From the NCBI GenBank assembly GCA_946410125.1, contig CAMJZF010000008.1, positions 1 through 40,860 of the forward strand: 40,860 bases of DNA, in the 5' to 3' direction. Of this stretch, positions 6,470-14,400 are shown piece after piece. The position numbers and the translations under genes were made by a program. The notes under the pieces were generated by a model. The model saw only the letters and a program-made list of their open reading frames with translations. It did no database searches and was not told the DNA's origin. Within the stretch, counting starts at the first letter, position 1; every line of letters starts with the position of its first letter. This stretch comes from an uncultured Prevotellaceae bacterium (lineage in GTDB: Bacteria > Bacteroidota > Bacteroidia > Bacteroidales > Muribaculaceae).

Positions 6470-7699
6470 TTAAGATGCTTGAATCCAGAGCGAGTTGATT
6501 TTGCGCTTGATGGCAATGATGTTGCCCGTGGTGATGAGTGCCATGATTATTACAGCAACCACGAGCGCAATGACTATTGTTCCGCCACTGGTGCCCAGAG
6601 CTTTAAGCATGGGCATGTAGCACGACCTTGCCACCAGCATGATGATAACGGCAAGAATGAGCACAGCCACGTTGATTGCTGCAACCATGTTGATATAGGT
6701 CTTGGCCACTTGGCTGGGTGAGTAGCCCAGCAGCAGCAGGTCTTGCAGTTTCTTGGTGTTCTTCTGCAGCAGCAGGTAGATGCTGAGCATGAGCACAAAG
6801 AAAGACAATAGGCTGATAATGATGCCAATGATGATTACGATGGTAACAACAAGGTTGAGGAAATACTGAGCCTTGCCTTGCTGCATCTTGTCGCCGGCAA
6901 CCTGATAGCCGTGGTCGTCGAGATAGCGTTGCATTTTCACGTCGCCGGGGCTGTTGACCTCAACGATGAGTCGTGACGGGTTTCGGTCGATGCCACTGCC
7001 ATATCGCTCATTGCTCCACTTCATGAAATCCTGTGGCACGACAATGGTGTTGAGGCGATTGGAGAACCCCACGATGCGTCCCTTGAGGGTCTCGTTATAG
7101 CCATTGCCGCGCATGGTGAACTGCAACGGTACCTTCGACACGATGCCTTCACTGATTTGTGGCAAGCCCTGGCTTGCCGCAAATCCAAAGTTATATAGCG
7201 ACAGGTAGTCGCGCGACATTATCACCGGCACCTCGGGTTTGGCGGGGTCGAACTTCCAGTCGCTGTCGGCAACATCGATAAACTCGGTTGGAATAGACTC
7301 AAAAAACAGCATTGTCCCCATTGATCTCCCGCCAATGCCGCCTACCGATAATGTGGCAAAGAGGCTGTAGTCATTACTGGAGAACTTGCCCACCTTGCGG
7401 CACCAAGGCTGAGCCTCGATGTCGGCAATGGCATCGGGTGTGAACTCATTGCTCCCGCCGAGTAGGGTGCCAGCTGTCGACACTGCGCGGGTGATGATAA
7501 GATAGTCTTTCTTGATGAAACTTTCCTCGTCGTTGAAAATGGGTCTCACGTCTTGATGAAACTGCACAGCAAGTATTACAATGGTCAATCCAATAAGGCT
7601 GGCGAGAGAGAATCCCACCAGTTGCGAAGGGCTGATGTGCTTGCGCAAGAGCTTCCACATGAGCGACTTGCTGCTATTGTCGTTGTTGGTCTTGCTCAT
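6470..7699 (-). CDS. FtsX/MacB-like ABC transporter permease
   Basis: 409 residues. One membrane segment near the N-terminus (about 29-48) is followed by a large extracytoplasmic domain (about 50-280) and three C-terminal membrane segments (about 290-316, 339-360, 376-396). This is the FtsX/LolC/MacB topology. The segment QKNTKKLQDLLLLGYSPSQVAKTYI between the second and third membrane segments matches the coupling region of FtsX-like permeases. The ATG overlaps the ATPase stop (ATGA), so the two form one transporter. Such systems usually work in mechanotransmission or lipoprotein/lipid export rather than import. The substrate is unknown. parA follows 39 bases downstream. Confidence 0.8.
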   Translation of the reverse strand: MSKTNNDNSSKSLMWKLLRKHISPSQLVGFSLASLIGLTIVILAVQFHQDVRPIFNDEESFIKKDYLIITRAVSTAGTLLGGSNEFTPDAIADIEAQPWCRKVGKFSSNDYSLFATLSVGGIGGRSMGTMLFFESIPTEFIDVADSDWKFDPAKPEVPVIMSRDYLSLYNFGFAASQGLPQISEGIVSKVPLQFTMRGNGYNETLKGRIVGFSNRLNTIVVPQDFMKWSNERYGSGIDRNPSRLIVEVNSPGDVKMQRYLDDHGYQVAGDKMQQGKAQYFLNLVVTIVIIIGIIISLLSFFVLMLSIYLLLQKNTKKLQDLLLLGYSPSQVAKTYINMVAAINVAVLILAVIIMLVARSCYMPMLKALGTSGGTIVIALVVAVIIMALITTGNIIAIKRKINSLWIQAS

Positions 7700-8340
7700 A
7701 ACTTAAACTCCTTTACCTCATTGATTTTAACATTGTTGCCCACCGAGGTGGAAATGATGCCTGCACCTTGGCGTTGGGCTTCGTCGGTAACCATCTGTGC
7801 TACGATGGCATTGTTCACGTTGTCGAGGTGGCTCACCGGCTCGTCGAGAAGAATAAAGTCGCATGGCTGGCACAGAGTCCTCACTATTGCCACACGCTGT
7901 TGCTGCCCAATTGAAAGCTTAGAAACGGGACTGTCGATTTTTTCTACAATGCCCAGCTGCTCCATCATGGCTACAATCTCTTGGCGGGTCTTGTGACCGG
8001 TGATGCTGTTTTTTAGCATGATGTTCTCCATGGCTGTTAACTCGCCAAAGAGTCGCATGTCTTGTGCGAGATAGGCGATGTGATGTGTGCGAACTCGGCA
8101 CCACTCATCAACCGAGAGTTGATTGATGTTGCGGCCGTCAAAGGCAAAGGTGCCGCTGTAGTCGTTGCGATAGCCATAAATGTAGCTGCACAGCGACGAC
8201 TTGCCGGTACCGCTCTCGGCGCTTATGAGATAACGCTTGCCCTTTTCAAAGGTGACGTCGCGGAGCCAAATCTCGCTGCCGGTATCGGGCCTACCGGCAA
8301 AGACTGCCGGCAAGGTGTTGTGAAGTGTGATATTGTTCAT
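7696..8340 (-). CDS. ABC transporter ATP-binding protein (LolD/FtsE-like)
   Basis: 214 residues from ATG at 8338-8340 (MNNITLHNTLP); a frame extending to 8370 is less likely. Motifs: Walker A AESGTGKSS (41-49), Q-loop region AYLAQDMRLFGELTAMENI, signature LSIGQQQR (142-149), Walker B FILLDEP (162-168) and D-loop SHLDN. The usual H-loop histidine after the last strand is not visible; the sequence reads IISTSVGNN. It partners the adjacent permease, whose start codon overlaps this stop. The N-terminal strand region is short, as in compact FtsX-type systems. Confidence 0.82.
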   Translation of the reverse strand: MNNITLHNTLPAVFAGRPDTGSEIWLRDVTFEKGKRYLISAESGTGKSSLCSYIYGYRNDYSGTFAFDGRNINQLSVDEWCRVRTHHIAYLAQDMRLFGELTAMENIMLKNSITGHKTRQEIVAMMEQLGIVEKIDSPVSKLSIGQQQRVAIVRTLCQPCDFILLDEPVSHLDNVNNAIVAQMVTDEAQRQGAGIISTSVGNNVKINEVKEFKL

Positions 8341-8414
8341 TTCAAATATTCGGTTTTGCCTATGTGTCAAGCCTTAAGGGCAACTATGCGCTACTTGGCT
8401 CGATAAATAGTTTG

Positions 8415-8422
8415 CAAAAATA
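8415..8422 (-). promoter_or_regulatory. -7 promoter element for the ABC transporter operon
   Basis: The minus strand reads TATTTTTGCA, matching TAnnTTTG, about 75 bases before the ATPase ATG. No clear TTTG lies 19-20 bases upstream, so this is a moderate call. It diverges from the udk promoter about 100 bases away. Confidence 0.5.
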
Positions 8423-8523
8423 ACCATTTCCAATCAATAATCATTCATATTTAAATTTTTTTATTACTGGTGTTGAAAACTTGATGAGCAACAAAGAGTG
8501 TTCCACTTTTTTTTAGGCAGGTA

Positions 8524-8554
8524 TTGAATTTTTTATAAAAAAGCATTACCTTTG
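8524..8554 (+). promoter_or_regulatory. promoter of the udk-lptB operon
   Basis: TTG at 8524-8526, a 20-base spacer, then TACCTTTG at 8547-8554 fit the Bacteroidetes consensus. Transcription should start near 8560, leaving a 5' leader of roughly 38 bases before udk. Confidence 0.7.
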
Positions 8555-8597
8555 TGAGATTTTATGGAGAACTCATAACTTTTAAATTCTAAAATAT

Positions 8598-9215
8598 ATG
8601 TTTATCATTGGTATAGCCGGCGGAACAGGTTCGGGAAAGACCACCGTAGTACGCAAAATCATGAAGCGCCTGCCTAAGGGTGAAGTTGGAATCATCTCGC
8701 AAGACTCTTATTATAAGGATTCGAGCCATGTGCCAGTGGAGGAACGTCAGAAGATAAACTTTGACGAGCCGGCAGCATTTGATTGGAACTTGCTTCTTGA
8801 GCACTTGAAGATGCTCAAGGAGGGTAAGGCCATTGAGATGCCTACTTACAGCTACCTTACTTGCACCCGTCAGGAGGAAACGGTTCACATGGAGCCTCAT
8901 GATGTGGTTCTAATCGAGGGTATCTTGGTAATGAGCGATCCACGGTTGCGCAAAATGATGGATATCAAGGTGTTTGTTGATGCCGATGGTGATGACCGCT
9001 TGATTCGCGTTATCTCTCGTGACTGTATAGAGCGTGGTCGCACCGCCCAGGAGGTTATCGACCGCTATCAGCAAGTTCTCAAGCCCATGCACCTCAAGCA
9101 CATTGAGCCATGCAAGCGCTATGTTGACATCATTGTTCCCGAGGGCGGTCACAACGAGGTAGCCATTAACCTGCTAACCGACTATATCAAGAGTAGACTC
9201 AACTTGAAGAAATGA
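8598..9215 (+). CDS. udk: uridine kinase
   Basis: 205 residues, the usual length. The P-loop GGTGSGKT is at 8-15, followed by IISQDSYYKD, the FDEPAAFDWNLLLEHL segment, PTYSYLTCTRQEET and EGILVMSDPRLR, all typical of Udk. The enzyme phosphorylates uridine and cytidine to UMP and CMP with a nucleoside triphosphate, in cytoplasmic pyrimidine salvage. RRT-like lid residues appear as RVISRDCIERGRTAQEVIDRY. Its stop overlaps the lptB start (ATGA), so translation of the two is probably coupled. Confidence 0.95.
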   Translation: MFIIGIAGGTGSGKTTVVRKIMKRLPKGEVGIISQDSYYKDSSHVPVEERQKINFDEPAAFDWNLLLEHLKMLKEGKAIEMPTYSYLTCTRQEETVHMEPHDVVLIEGILVMSDPRLRKMMDIKVFVDADGDDRLIRVISRDCIERGRTAQEVIDRYQQVLKPMHLKHIEPCKRYVDIIVPEGGHNEVAINLLTDYIKSRLNLKK

Positions 9216-10123
9216 AATTATTTCGCGACCGCGATAAGGAGAACAAGCCCAAGGTAGAGAAATCGGCGCCTATTGTCTTGGCTACAGGTGACAATATCGA
9301 TGAAGAGAATGTAATCACCGAGGTCAATGACAAGGTGGTTGAAATGCTCAAGCAAGCCGGCGAGAAAGGCGACCTTGTGTTGCAGACCGACAATCTGGTG
9401 AAGAAATATCGCCAGCGCACGGTTGCCAATCATGTGTCGATTAACGTTCGTCAGGGCGAGATAGTGGGACTGCTGGGACCCAATGGTGCCGGCAAGACCA
9501 CGACATTTTACATGACTACCGGCCTTGTTACTCCCAATGAGGGTAGGGTATATATCAACAATGTGGAGATTACCAAGCTGCCGGTTTATCGCCGTGCACA
9601 ACTTGGCATTGGCTACCTGCCTCAAGAGGCGTCGGTATTTCGCAAACTCACTGTGGAGAACAATATCCGCACGGTGCTGGAGATGACCGGCACGACACCC
9701 GAATATCAGCGCGACAAGCTTGAAGAGCTGATTGCGGAGTTTCACTTGGAGAAGGTGCGCAAGAATCTTGGTGACCGCCTGAGTGGCGGTGAGCGCCGTC
9801 GCACCGAGATTGCTCGGTGCCTTGCCATTAATCCCCGATTTATCATGCTCGATGAGCCGTTTGCCGGTGTCGACCCTATTGCGGTAGAGGATATTCAGAG
9901 TATCGTCTATAGCCTCAAGCACAAGAACATAGGCATACTGATAACCGACCATAATGCTCCCGAAACCCTTAGCATTACCGACCGCGCTTATCTGCTCTTT
10001 GAAGGTAAGATTTTGTTTCAAGGCACCAGCGAGGAACTTGCCGAGAACCCGGTGGTGCGTGAAAAGTATTTGGGTCGAAACTTCATCTTCCGTCGCAAGA
10101 AATTCAAGGAAACTATCGATTAA
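9212..10123 (+). CDS. lptB: lipopolysaccharide export ATPase LptB with N-terminal extension
   Basis: 303 residues. The ABC domain runs from about 57 to 290: Walker A GPNGAGKTT (89-97), Q-loop GYLPQEASVFRKLT, signature LSGGERRR (190-197), Walker B IMLDEP (211-216), H-loop TDHN (245-248). YLPQEASVFRKLTVENNI and the H-loop TDHNAPETL are LptB hallmarks. LptB powers LPS transport from the inner membrane through LptFGC. The first 55 residues form a charged extension absent from usual LptB (about 240 residues). An internal Met at about 45 could be an alternative start, but the ATGA overlap with udk favours the long form. Confidence 0.92.
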   Translation: MKLFRDRDKENKPKVEKSAPIVLATGDNIDEENVITEVNDKVVEMLKQAGEKGDLVLQTDNLVKKYRQRTVANHVSINVRQGEIVGLLGPNGAGKTTTFYMTTGLVTPNEGRVYINNVEITKLPVYRRAQLGIGYLPQEASVFRKLTVENNIRTVLEMTGTTPEYQRDKLEELIAEFHLEKVRKNLGDRLSGGERRRTEIARCLAINPRFIMLDEPFAGVDPIAVEDIQSIVYSLKHKNIGILITDHNAPETLSITDRAYLLFEGKILFQGTSEELAENPVVREKYLGRNFIFRRKKFKETID

Positions 10124-10182
10124 TAATGAAGTCGATTATTGTGGAACCCATTATAAGTTTAACCAATATAAAAATTACTGTT

Positions 10183-10959
10183 ATGAAGAAATTGTTTTGC
10201 ATGATTGCACTGGCCGGCCTGGCACTTACTGCCTGGTCGCAGACCCCGCTGAGGCTCAGCACCTACAATGGCACATCACTGGAACGCTATGATGGTCAAC
10301 AGCGCGATGTGACAGCAGAGCGCTACTTATTTACTGGCTGGAACACTATTTCGCTGCCATTCTCGGTTACAGAACAGGAGATTGACGAAGCCCTGGGACA
10401 GGGAGTGAAACTGGAGCGACTGGTAGGAGTGACTCAACAAGGCAACGAGATTCTGTTAAGTTTCCAGGACTGCAAGGCCGAGGGTATTAAAGCCAATACA
10501 CCTTACATCCTTTACTATCCCGGAGAAACCGGCACGAAGAAAATTCGTGCTATCGCTCAAGTGGAGAACAAAGAGTCAAAATTGACGTTTACTACCGACT
10601 GCGGTGTGGAGATTACAATGAATGGTGCAATGCTCAAGACCGACGGCAAGGACCTGTATGGCATCCTCGCCATTAACAATGTAGATGCCAACTTCACCCA
10701 CATCGACAATGAGAAGGCATTCTTCTATGCTACACGCTGCTTTATCAGTATCCCAGGCGAGCAGCAGTTCACCCTTATCCCACGCCACATGGCGCCTGGC
10801 GAGGTTACAAGCATCAACAGCATTGTAGCCGAAAACGACATTATTGACGTTTACAATTTGCTTGGAATGCGTGTCGCCCACAACATTAAGGCTGGCGAAA
10901 TCAATAATCTTGTTCCAAATGTTTACATTGTGAACGGTCACAAAGTGCTCGTGAAGTGA
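10183..10959 (+). CDS. secreted protein with sorting-type C-terminus, function unknown
   Basis: 258 residues from ATG at 10183 (MKKLFCMIALAGLALTAWSQ is a clear signal peptide); an in-frame start at 10126 would spoil the signal. The middle part includes GWNTISLPFSVTEQEIDEAL and GIKANTPYILYYPG, a beta-rich module seen in many Bacteroidales extracellular proteins. The last 35 residues (DVYNLLGMRVAHNI, then VPNVYIVNGHKVLVK) resemble the type A C-terminal sorting domain used by the type IX secretion system. Whether this organism has that system cannot be judged here. The gene follows lptB after 59 bases. I do not know its specific role. Confidence 0.7.
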   Translation: MKKLFCMIALAGLALTAWSQTPLRLSTYNGTSLERYDGQQRDVTAERYLFTGWNTISLPFSVTEQEIDEALGQGVKLERLVGVTQQGNEILLSFQDCKAEGIKANTPYILYYPGETGTKKIRAIAQVENKESKLTFTTDCGVEITMNGAMLKTDGKDLYGILAINNVDANFTHIDNEKAFFYATRCFISIPGEQQFTLIPRHMAPGEVTSINSIVAENDIIDVYNLLGMRVAHNIKAGEINNLVPNVYIVNGHKVLVK

Positions 10960-10968
10960 TATTGCTCA

Positions 10969-10997
10969 ACTATAGTTTGTGTGTAATAGACTATAGT
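10969..10997. terminator. possible weak hairpin between convergent genes
   Basis: ACTATAGT, itself a palindrome, occurs at 10969-10976 and 10990-10997 and can form a stem over 13 bases. It lies between the stops of two convergent genes. There is no T-run, so the terminator role is uncertain. Confidence 0.35.
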
Positions 10998-11005
10998 ATT
11001 GACAA

Positions 11006-11302
11006 TTATCTAAATTCTACAGGCAGCATCTCGGTTAAGGGGTGCTGCTTGCCATTAATTAGCCACGTAAAGGTGTAGCCTTCATAGCCACGTGGCAGGT
11101 AAACCTTGTCGATGCGGTGCCACTGTGGCTTGCCATAGTCGCTTGAGGCCCCGCTGAGTTCTACCCGCATCGCATGGTGGTTAACCTTCCAGTAGCCACC
11201 TCCGAGGCACACGTCGCCGTGTTCCATTAGATGTCGATGCAAAGTCACCATTCCAAGGCGCAGATTCCCGTCTTGGGTGATAATGAATTTAGGGTAAGCC
11301 AT
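11006..11302 (-). CDS. small conserved-looking hypothetical protein
   Basis: 98 residues, starting 7 bases after the aspartate kinase stop, so very likely its operon partner. It has no signal peptide or membrane segment. The sequence is rich in His, Trp, Gly and Tyr (HRHLMEHGDVCLGGGYWKVNHH, PQWHRIDKVYLPRGYEGYTFTW). The pattern looks like a small beta fold. I do not recognise a named family, and it is not the missing ACT domain of the kinase. Confidence 0.65.
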   Translation of the reverse strand: MAYPKFIITQDGNLRLGMVTLHRHLMEHGDVCLGGGYWKVNHHAMRVELSGASSDYGKPQWHRIDKVYLPRGYEGYTFTWLINGKQHPLTEMLPVEFR

Positions 11303-11309
11303 GACGGTG

Positions 11310-12176
11310 TTAATCGTTGGTTATCAAGGTGCCTACTGCTCCACGATTGAATGTGTTCTTTACCCAGATGGGTATGTTTTTCTCAGCTACGGGCTTGATG
11401 GTGGGAGCATAAATTACTTTAGCCCCCTTGTCACACATTTCTTGTGCCTGTTGATATGTCATCTGCCTGATTACAGTGGCGTTTGGGTCTTTCTTTGGGT
11501 CAGCAGTCATGAATCCGTCGACGTCGGTCCATATTTCGAGGCTGTCGGCATTAAGTGCGCTTGCCACGATTGCCGCGGTGTAGTCACTTCCTCCTCGCCC
11601 CAGATTGGAGATGCGTCGACTATTACTGTCGCGGGAGATGAACCCGCCCATTACCGCCACTTTGCCCTTGAACTTGCCTAAGGTGTTGGCGATATTGGTG
11701 TTGGTAGCTTCAATGTCACACTCATGATTGTTGCTGCGAATAATCTCAAGCGAGTTGAAATAGGTGGCATCGTTGATGATGAGGCTAATGATAAGCGATG
11801 ACAGACGCTCGCCATAGCTTACCACTTCTTCCAGATCGGCCTCGGTGAGCTCCTCGTTGCGTGAAATGTCGGTGTAGGCATTGCTGAGTTCATAGAACAA
11901 GGCACGCACCCGGTTAAGGGCATCGTCAATTTGCTCTCCCTCGATGAGCGTGTTCATGATTTCGCTGTGACGAGTGGTGATGTCTTGAACAATGCGATAA
12001 GCACCAATGTCGTTTTTTGCAGCCAAGTTTGCGGCCTCAATAAGTGTGTCGGTGAGTCCGCCAAGTGCCGACACGACTACCACAACCGGTTCTTGCTGAT
12101 GCTCTACAATGTATTTTACATTGCGCAGAGCGTCGACTGTTCCTACCGATGTGCCTCCAAATTTAAGTACCTTCAT
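11310..12176 (-). CDS. aspartate kinase, catalytic domain only (no ACT domain)
   Basis: 288 residues. The amino-acid-kinase fold is complete: KFGGTSVG at the start, VVVVVSALGGLTDTL, TEADLEEVVSYGERLSS, VAVMGGFISRDSN, LGRGGSDYTAAIVASAL and WTDVDGFMTADP. It ends at KNTFNRGAVGTLITND, where normal aspartate kinases (about 400-460 residues) enter their tandem ACT regulatory domains. No ACT or homoserine dehydrogenase segment follows in any frame that I can see; the next gene is unrelated. The enzyme would make aspartyl phosphate for the Lys/Thr/Met pathway. Without ACT it should lack classical feedback inhibition. Confidence 0.88.
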   Translation of the reverse strand: MKVLKFGGTSVGTVDALRNVKYIVEHQQEPVVVVVSALGGLTDTLIEAANLAAKNDIGAYRIVQDITTRHSEIMNTLIEGEQIDDALNRVRALFYELSNAYTDISRNEELTEADLEEVVSYGERLSSLIISLIINDATYFNSLEIIRSNNHECDIEATNTNIANTLGKFKGKVAVMGGFISRDSNSRRISNLGRGGSDYTAAIVASALNADSLEIWTDVDGFMTADPKKDPNATVIRQMTYQQAQEMCDKGAKVIYAPTIKPVAEKNIPIWVKNTFNRGAVGTLITND

Positions 12177-12201
12177 GAATGTGTCGAGATTTTTGTAACT
12201 G

Positions 12202-12209
12202 CAAATATA
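12202..12209 (-). promoter_or_regulatory. -7 promoter element of the aspartate kinase gene
   Basis: The minus strand reads TATATTTGCA, a perfect TAnnTTTG, 25 bases before the ATG. The -33 region is AT-rich without a clear TTTG. Confidence 0.6.
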
Positions 12210-12239
12210 GCGTTTTTTTCTCGATAAGGAAGAAAAATC

Positions 12240-12270
12240 TTGTATAAATTGCGATTATTGCTTATTTTTG
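12240..12270 (+). promoter_or_regulatory. promoter of yqgE, very close to the start codon
   Basis: TTG at 12240-12242, a 20-base spacer and TATTTTTG at 12263-12270 fit the consensus. Only 8 bases separate the -7 element from ATG at 12279, so the transcript would carry almost no 5' leader. Confidence 0.65.
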
Positions 12271-12278
12271 TGGGTGAA

Positions 12279-12887
12279 ATGGAAGATTTAGAGCTTGACA
12301 TATATAATTTGCTTGACTCGCAGCCTCATCCGTCGCGAGGGTCATTGCTTGTGGCAAAGCCTACTGTAGAGGACTTTGTCTTTAAGCGCAGTGTCACCAT
12401 TCTTGTCGACCACGACAATGAAGATGGTACGATGGGAGTGATTGTAAATAAGCCCACTCGTTTTTCACTTAGTGAAATAATCCCCGATCTTGAGTGTGAA
12501 GTGAATGTTCCATTGTATCTGGGTGGTCCCGTGGGAACCAACATGTTGTTTTTTATCCACACGCTGGGCAAAGATGCCATCCCCGACAGTGAGCAACTGG
12601 CACCGGGTCTGTTCTTTGGTGGAGATTTTGAAGTTATGAAAATGTTTCTCGCCGATGGTGAGAACGTTAACGAAAAGGTGAAATTCATGGTGGGCTACAG
12701 TGGTTGGACTGCTGGTCAGCTCGACAAGGAGCTTGAGCGTCATGACTGGGCGGTGCTGAAAGATGACAACACGGCAAGCCTTGTGATGAGTGCCGGTGTT
12801 GACGATATTTGGAACGAGGCCGTTGCCCGCTTCGGGAACCAATATCGCCTTTGGAACACATGGCCCGATGACGTGAGCCTTAACTGA
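12279..12887 (+). CDS. YqgE/AlgH family protein (UPF0301)
   Basis: 202 residues from ATG at 12279 (MEDLELDIYNLL). A TTG-start frame from 12240 would begin inside the promoter and is rejected. Family motifs: PSRGSLLVAKPTVED, FKRSVTILVDHD..DGTMGVIVNKPT, LYLGGPVG, LFFGGDFE and FMVGYSGWTAGQLDKEL. YqgE/AlgH proteins are widespread cytoplasmic proteins whose biochemical role is not settled. It is convergent with the GNAT gene, 25 bases away. Confidence 0.92.
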   Translation: MEDLELDIYNLLDSQPHPSRGSLLVAKPTVEDFVFKRSVTILVDHDNEDGTMGVIVNKPTRFSLSEIIPDLECEVNVPLYLGGPVGTNMLFFIHTLGKDAIPDSEQLAPGLFFGGDFEVMKMFLADGENVNEKVKFMVGYSGWTAGQLDKELERHDWAVLKDDNTASLVMSAGVDDIWNEAVARFGNQYRLWNTWPDDVSLN

Positions 12888-12912
12888 GGAATATATAATC
12901 CTTCAAGCAAAG

Positions 12913-13437
12913 CTAAAACACCAGTTGCATCATTTCCACGTCATGAACTTCGGTGCCGTGGTTTATCCATTTTTTTAGAAGACCGGCAGTGGTAAAGCCG
13001 TGTCTTTTAAGGAGGGCAGCACAGGCGGTGTTGTTCATTGGCACCAATGCGTAGAGCTGGAAAAGTCCCAGATAGTCGCGCACGTATCCCACGGTAAGCT
13101 TCAACGCTTCACTACCCAATCCCTTTTCCTGATGATTCTTATCTATCATGATGCCTAATTCGGCGCGGTTGTTGAAAGGGTCAAAATTAGTAAGGTCGAC
13201 AGTGCCTATGGGTTCGCCTGTTTCGGTCAATGTAATCATCAGGCGCAGTTGTCGGGTGTTATAGAAGTCGCTGTCGTAGTTTTGAAGATACTGCCACAGG
13301 TAGCTCTTGGGCGACGGTGACATAATGTTGCTTACAGTCCACAGCCAACAGTCGTTCTCCCAACGGTATAACACATCGAGGTCGGTAGCTTCGAGCGACC
13401 GCAGTGTGACGATGTCGTTAGAAATAATCTTTTTCAT
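12913..13437 (-). CDS. GNAT family N-acetyltransferase
   Basis: 174 residues, resembling the Acetyltransf_3 type (RimJ/RimL/SpeG-like). It starts with IVTLRSLEATDLDVLYRWEND, has GEPIGTVDLTNFDPFNNRAELGIMID, the acetyl-CoA loop HQEKGLGSEAL, and the late NNTACAALLKRHGF motif where Asn usually positions the substrate. It should transfer an acetyl group from acetyl-CoA to an amine. The substrate (polyamine, protein N-terminus or antibiotic) cannot be told from sequence. It has its own promoter. Confidence 0.88.
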   Translation of the reverse strand: MKKIISNDIVTLRSLEATDLDVLYRWENDCWLWTVSNIMSPSPKSYLWQYLQNYDSDFYNTRQLRLMITLTETGEPIGTVDLTNFDPFNNRAELGIMIDKNHQEKGLGSEALKLTVGYVRDYLGLFQLYALVPMNNTACAALLKRHGFTTAGLLKKWINHGTEVHDVEMMQLVF

Positions 13438-13459
13438 GCCGGTAATTTTTTCAACTTTG

Positions 13460-13467
13460 CAAATTTA
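13460..13467 (-). promoter_or_regulatory. -7 promoter element of the GNAT gene
   Basis: The minus strand reads TAAATTTGCA, 22 bases before the ATG. It diverges from the coaW promoter, which uses the same TAAATTTG sequence preceded by CAC on the other strand. Confidence 0.6.
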
Positions 13468-13478
13468 GTGATAATTAT

Positions 13479-13510
13479 TTTGTCACATTAACAATTTTGC
13501 ACTAAATTTG
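13479..13510 (+). promoter_or_regulatory. promoter of coaW, textbook Bacteroidetes type
   Basis: TTTG at 13479-13482, a 20-base spacer, then TAAATTTG at 13503-13510: both elements match the consensus fully. The start codon lies 37 bases downstream of the -7 element. Confidence 0.8.
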
Positions 13511-13547
13511 ACCGCTTAATAAATAAAATAAAGAAAAAACAAATATC

Positions 13548-14381
13548 ATGGGATTAGTAATAGGAATAGATGTGGGCGGAAGCACCACCAAGATTGTTGG
13601 GCTCAACGGCGGTCAGATTCTCTCTCCAATGTTTATTACAGCAGCCGACCCCATTACATCGCTTTTTGGCGCGTTTGGCAAATATATCTATGACAACGAC
13701 ATCACTTTAGATGATATAGAGCATGTCATGCTCACAGGAGTTGGCAGCTCGGGTGTGACAACTCCCATATATGGACTTCCAACCACTAAAGCCGACGAAT
13801 TTCAAGCCGATGGCCTGGGAGCGCGTTTCGACAGCGGACTTGATAAGCTCACTGTGGTATCGATGGGGACAGGCACAACGCTGGTGAGCGTCGATGGTGA
13901 TGAAATCAAGCACCTGGGTGGCATAGGCATTGGCGGCGGCACCCTTATGGGCTTGGCGCATTTGCTGTTGAAGACCGATCATGTGAGCGACGTTATCGAG
14001 CTTGCTGCCAACGGTGACATCACTCACATCAACCTGCAGATTAAAGACATCTGCAAGACCGACCTTGAAGGCCTGCCGTTGCATGCCACAGCTTCACTCT
14101 TTGGCAAGGTGCGGCAAATTACTCCCAGCGATTGTGACGTGGCGCTGGGTATCATCTGCATGGTGCTGGAGTCTATTGGTTCGGCGGCAGTGCTGTCGAA
14201 GTTGAACACAGGGGTAAAGGACTTTGTCCTTATTGGCAACCTCACTCGCTTGCCACAATGCAACGTAGTGTTCCCACGCATTGAGGAAATATATGGAGTG
14301 AAATTTCACATTCCTGCTCATGCCGAGTACTGCACCGCCCTTGGTGCGGCACTGGCTTATTCAAAATCTCATATTATATAA
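13548..14381 (+). CDS. coaW: type II pantothenate kinase
   Basis: 277 residues. It begins with the ASKHA phosphate loop GIDVGGSTTK (5-14), followed by VMLTGVGSSGV, TKADEFQADGLGARF, VSMGTGTTLVSVDG, and GIGIGGGTLMGLAHLLL. These match bacterial type II (PanK/CoaW) enzymes such as the Staphylococcus one, not CoaA or CoaX. It phosphorylates pantothenate in the first step of CoA synthesis and is usually insensitive to CoA feedback. The next gene starts 19 bases downstream, in one operon. Confidence 0.92.
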   Translation: MGLVIGIDVGGSTTKIVGLNGGQILSPMFITAADPITSLFGAFGKYIYDNDITLDDIEHVMLTGVGSSGVTTPIYGLPTTKADEFQADGLGARFDSGLDKLTVVSMGTGTTLVSVDGDEIKHLGGIGIGGGTLMGLAHLLLKTDHVSDVIELAANGDITHINLQIKDICKTDLEGLPLHATASLFGKVRQITPSDCDVALGIICMVLESIGSAAVLSKLNTGVKDFVLIGNLTRLPQCNVVFPRIEEIYGVKFHIPAHAEYCTALGAALAYSKSHII

Positions 14382-14400
14382 TTTACACATAGCAATTAGA

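Noticed and set aside
11080-11100. GCCACGTGGC palindrome as a parS site
   Set aside because: It lies inside the coding frame of the 98-residue protein, and the flanks do not extend the parS consensus TGTTNCACGTGNAACA.
11006-11310. Frameshifted ACT domain downstream of the aspartate kinase
   Set aside because: No frame shows ACT-like sequence. The next gene has its own start, and stop codons separate them.
12240-12278. TTG start extending yqgE upstream
   Set aside because: The extension covers the promoter elements, and YqgE homologues begin near MEDLELD.
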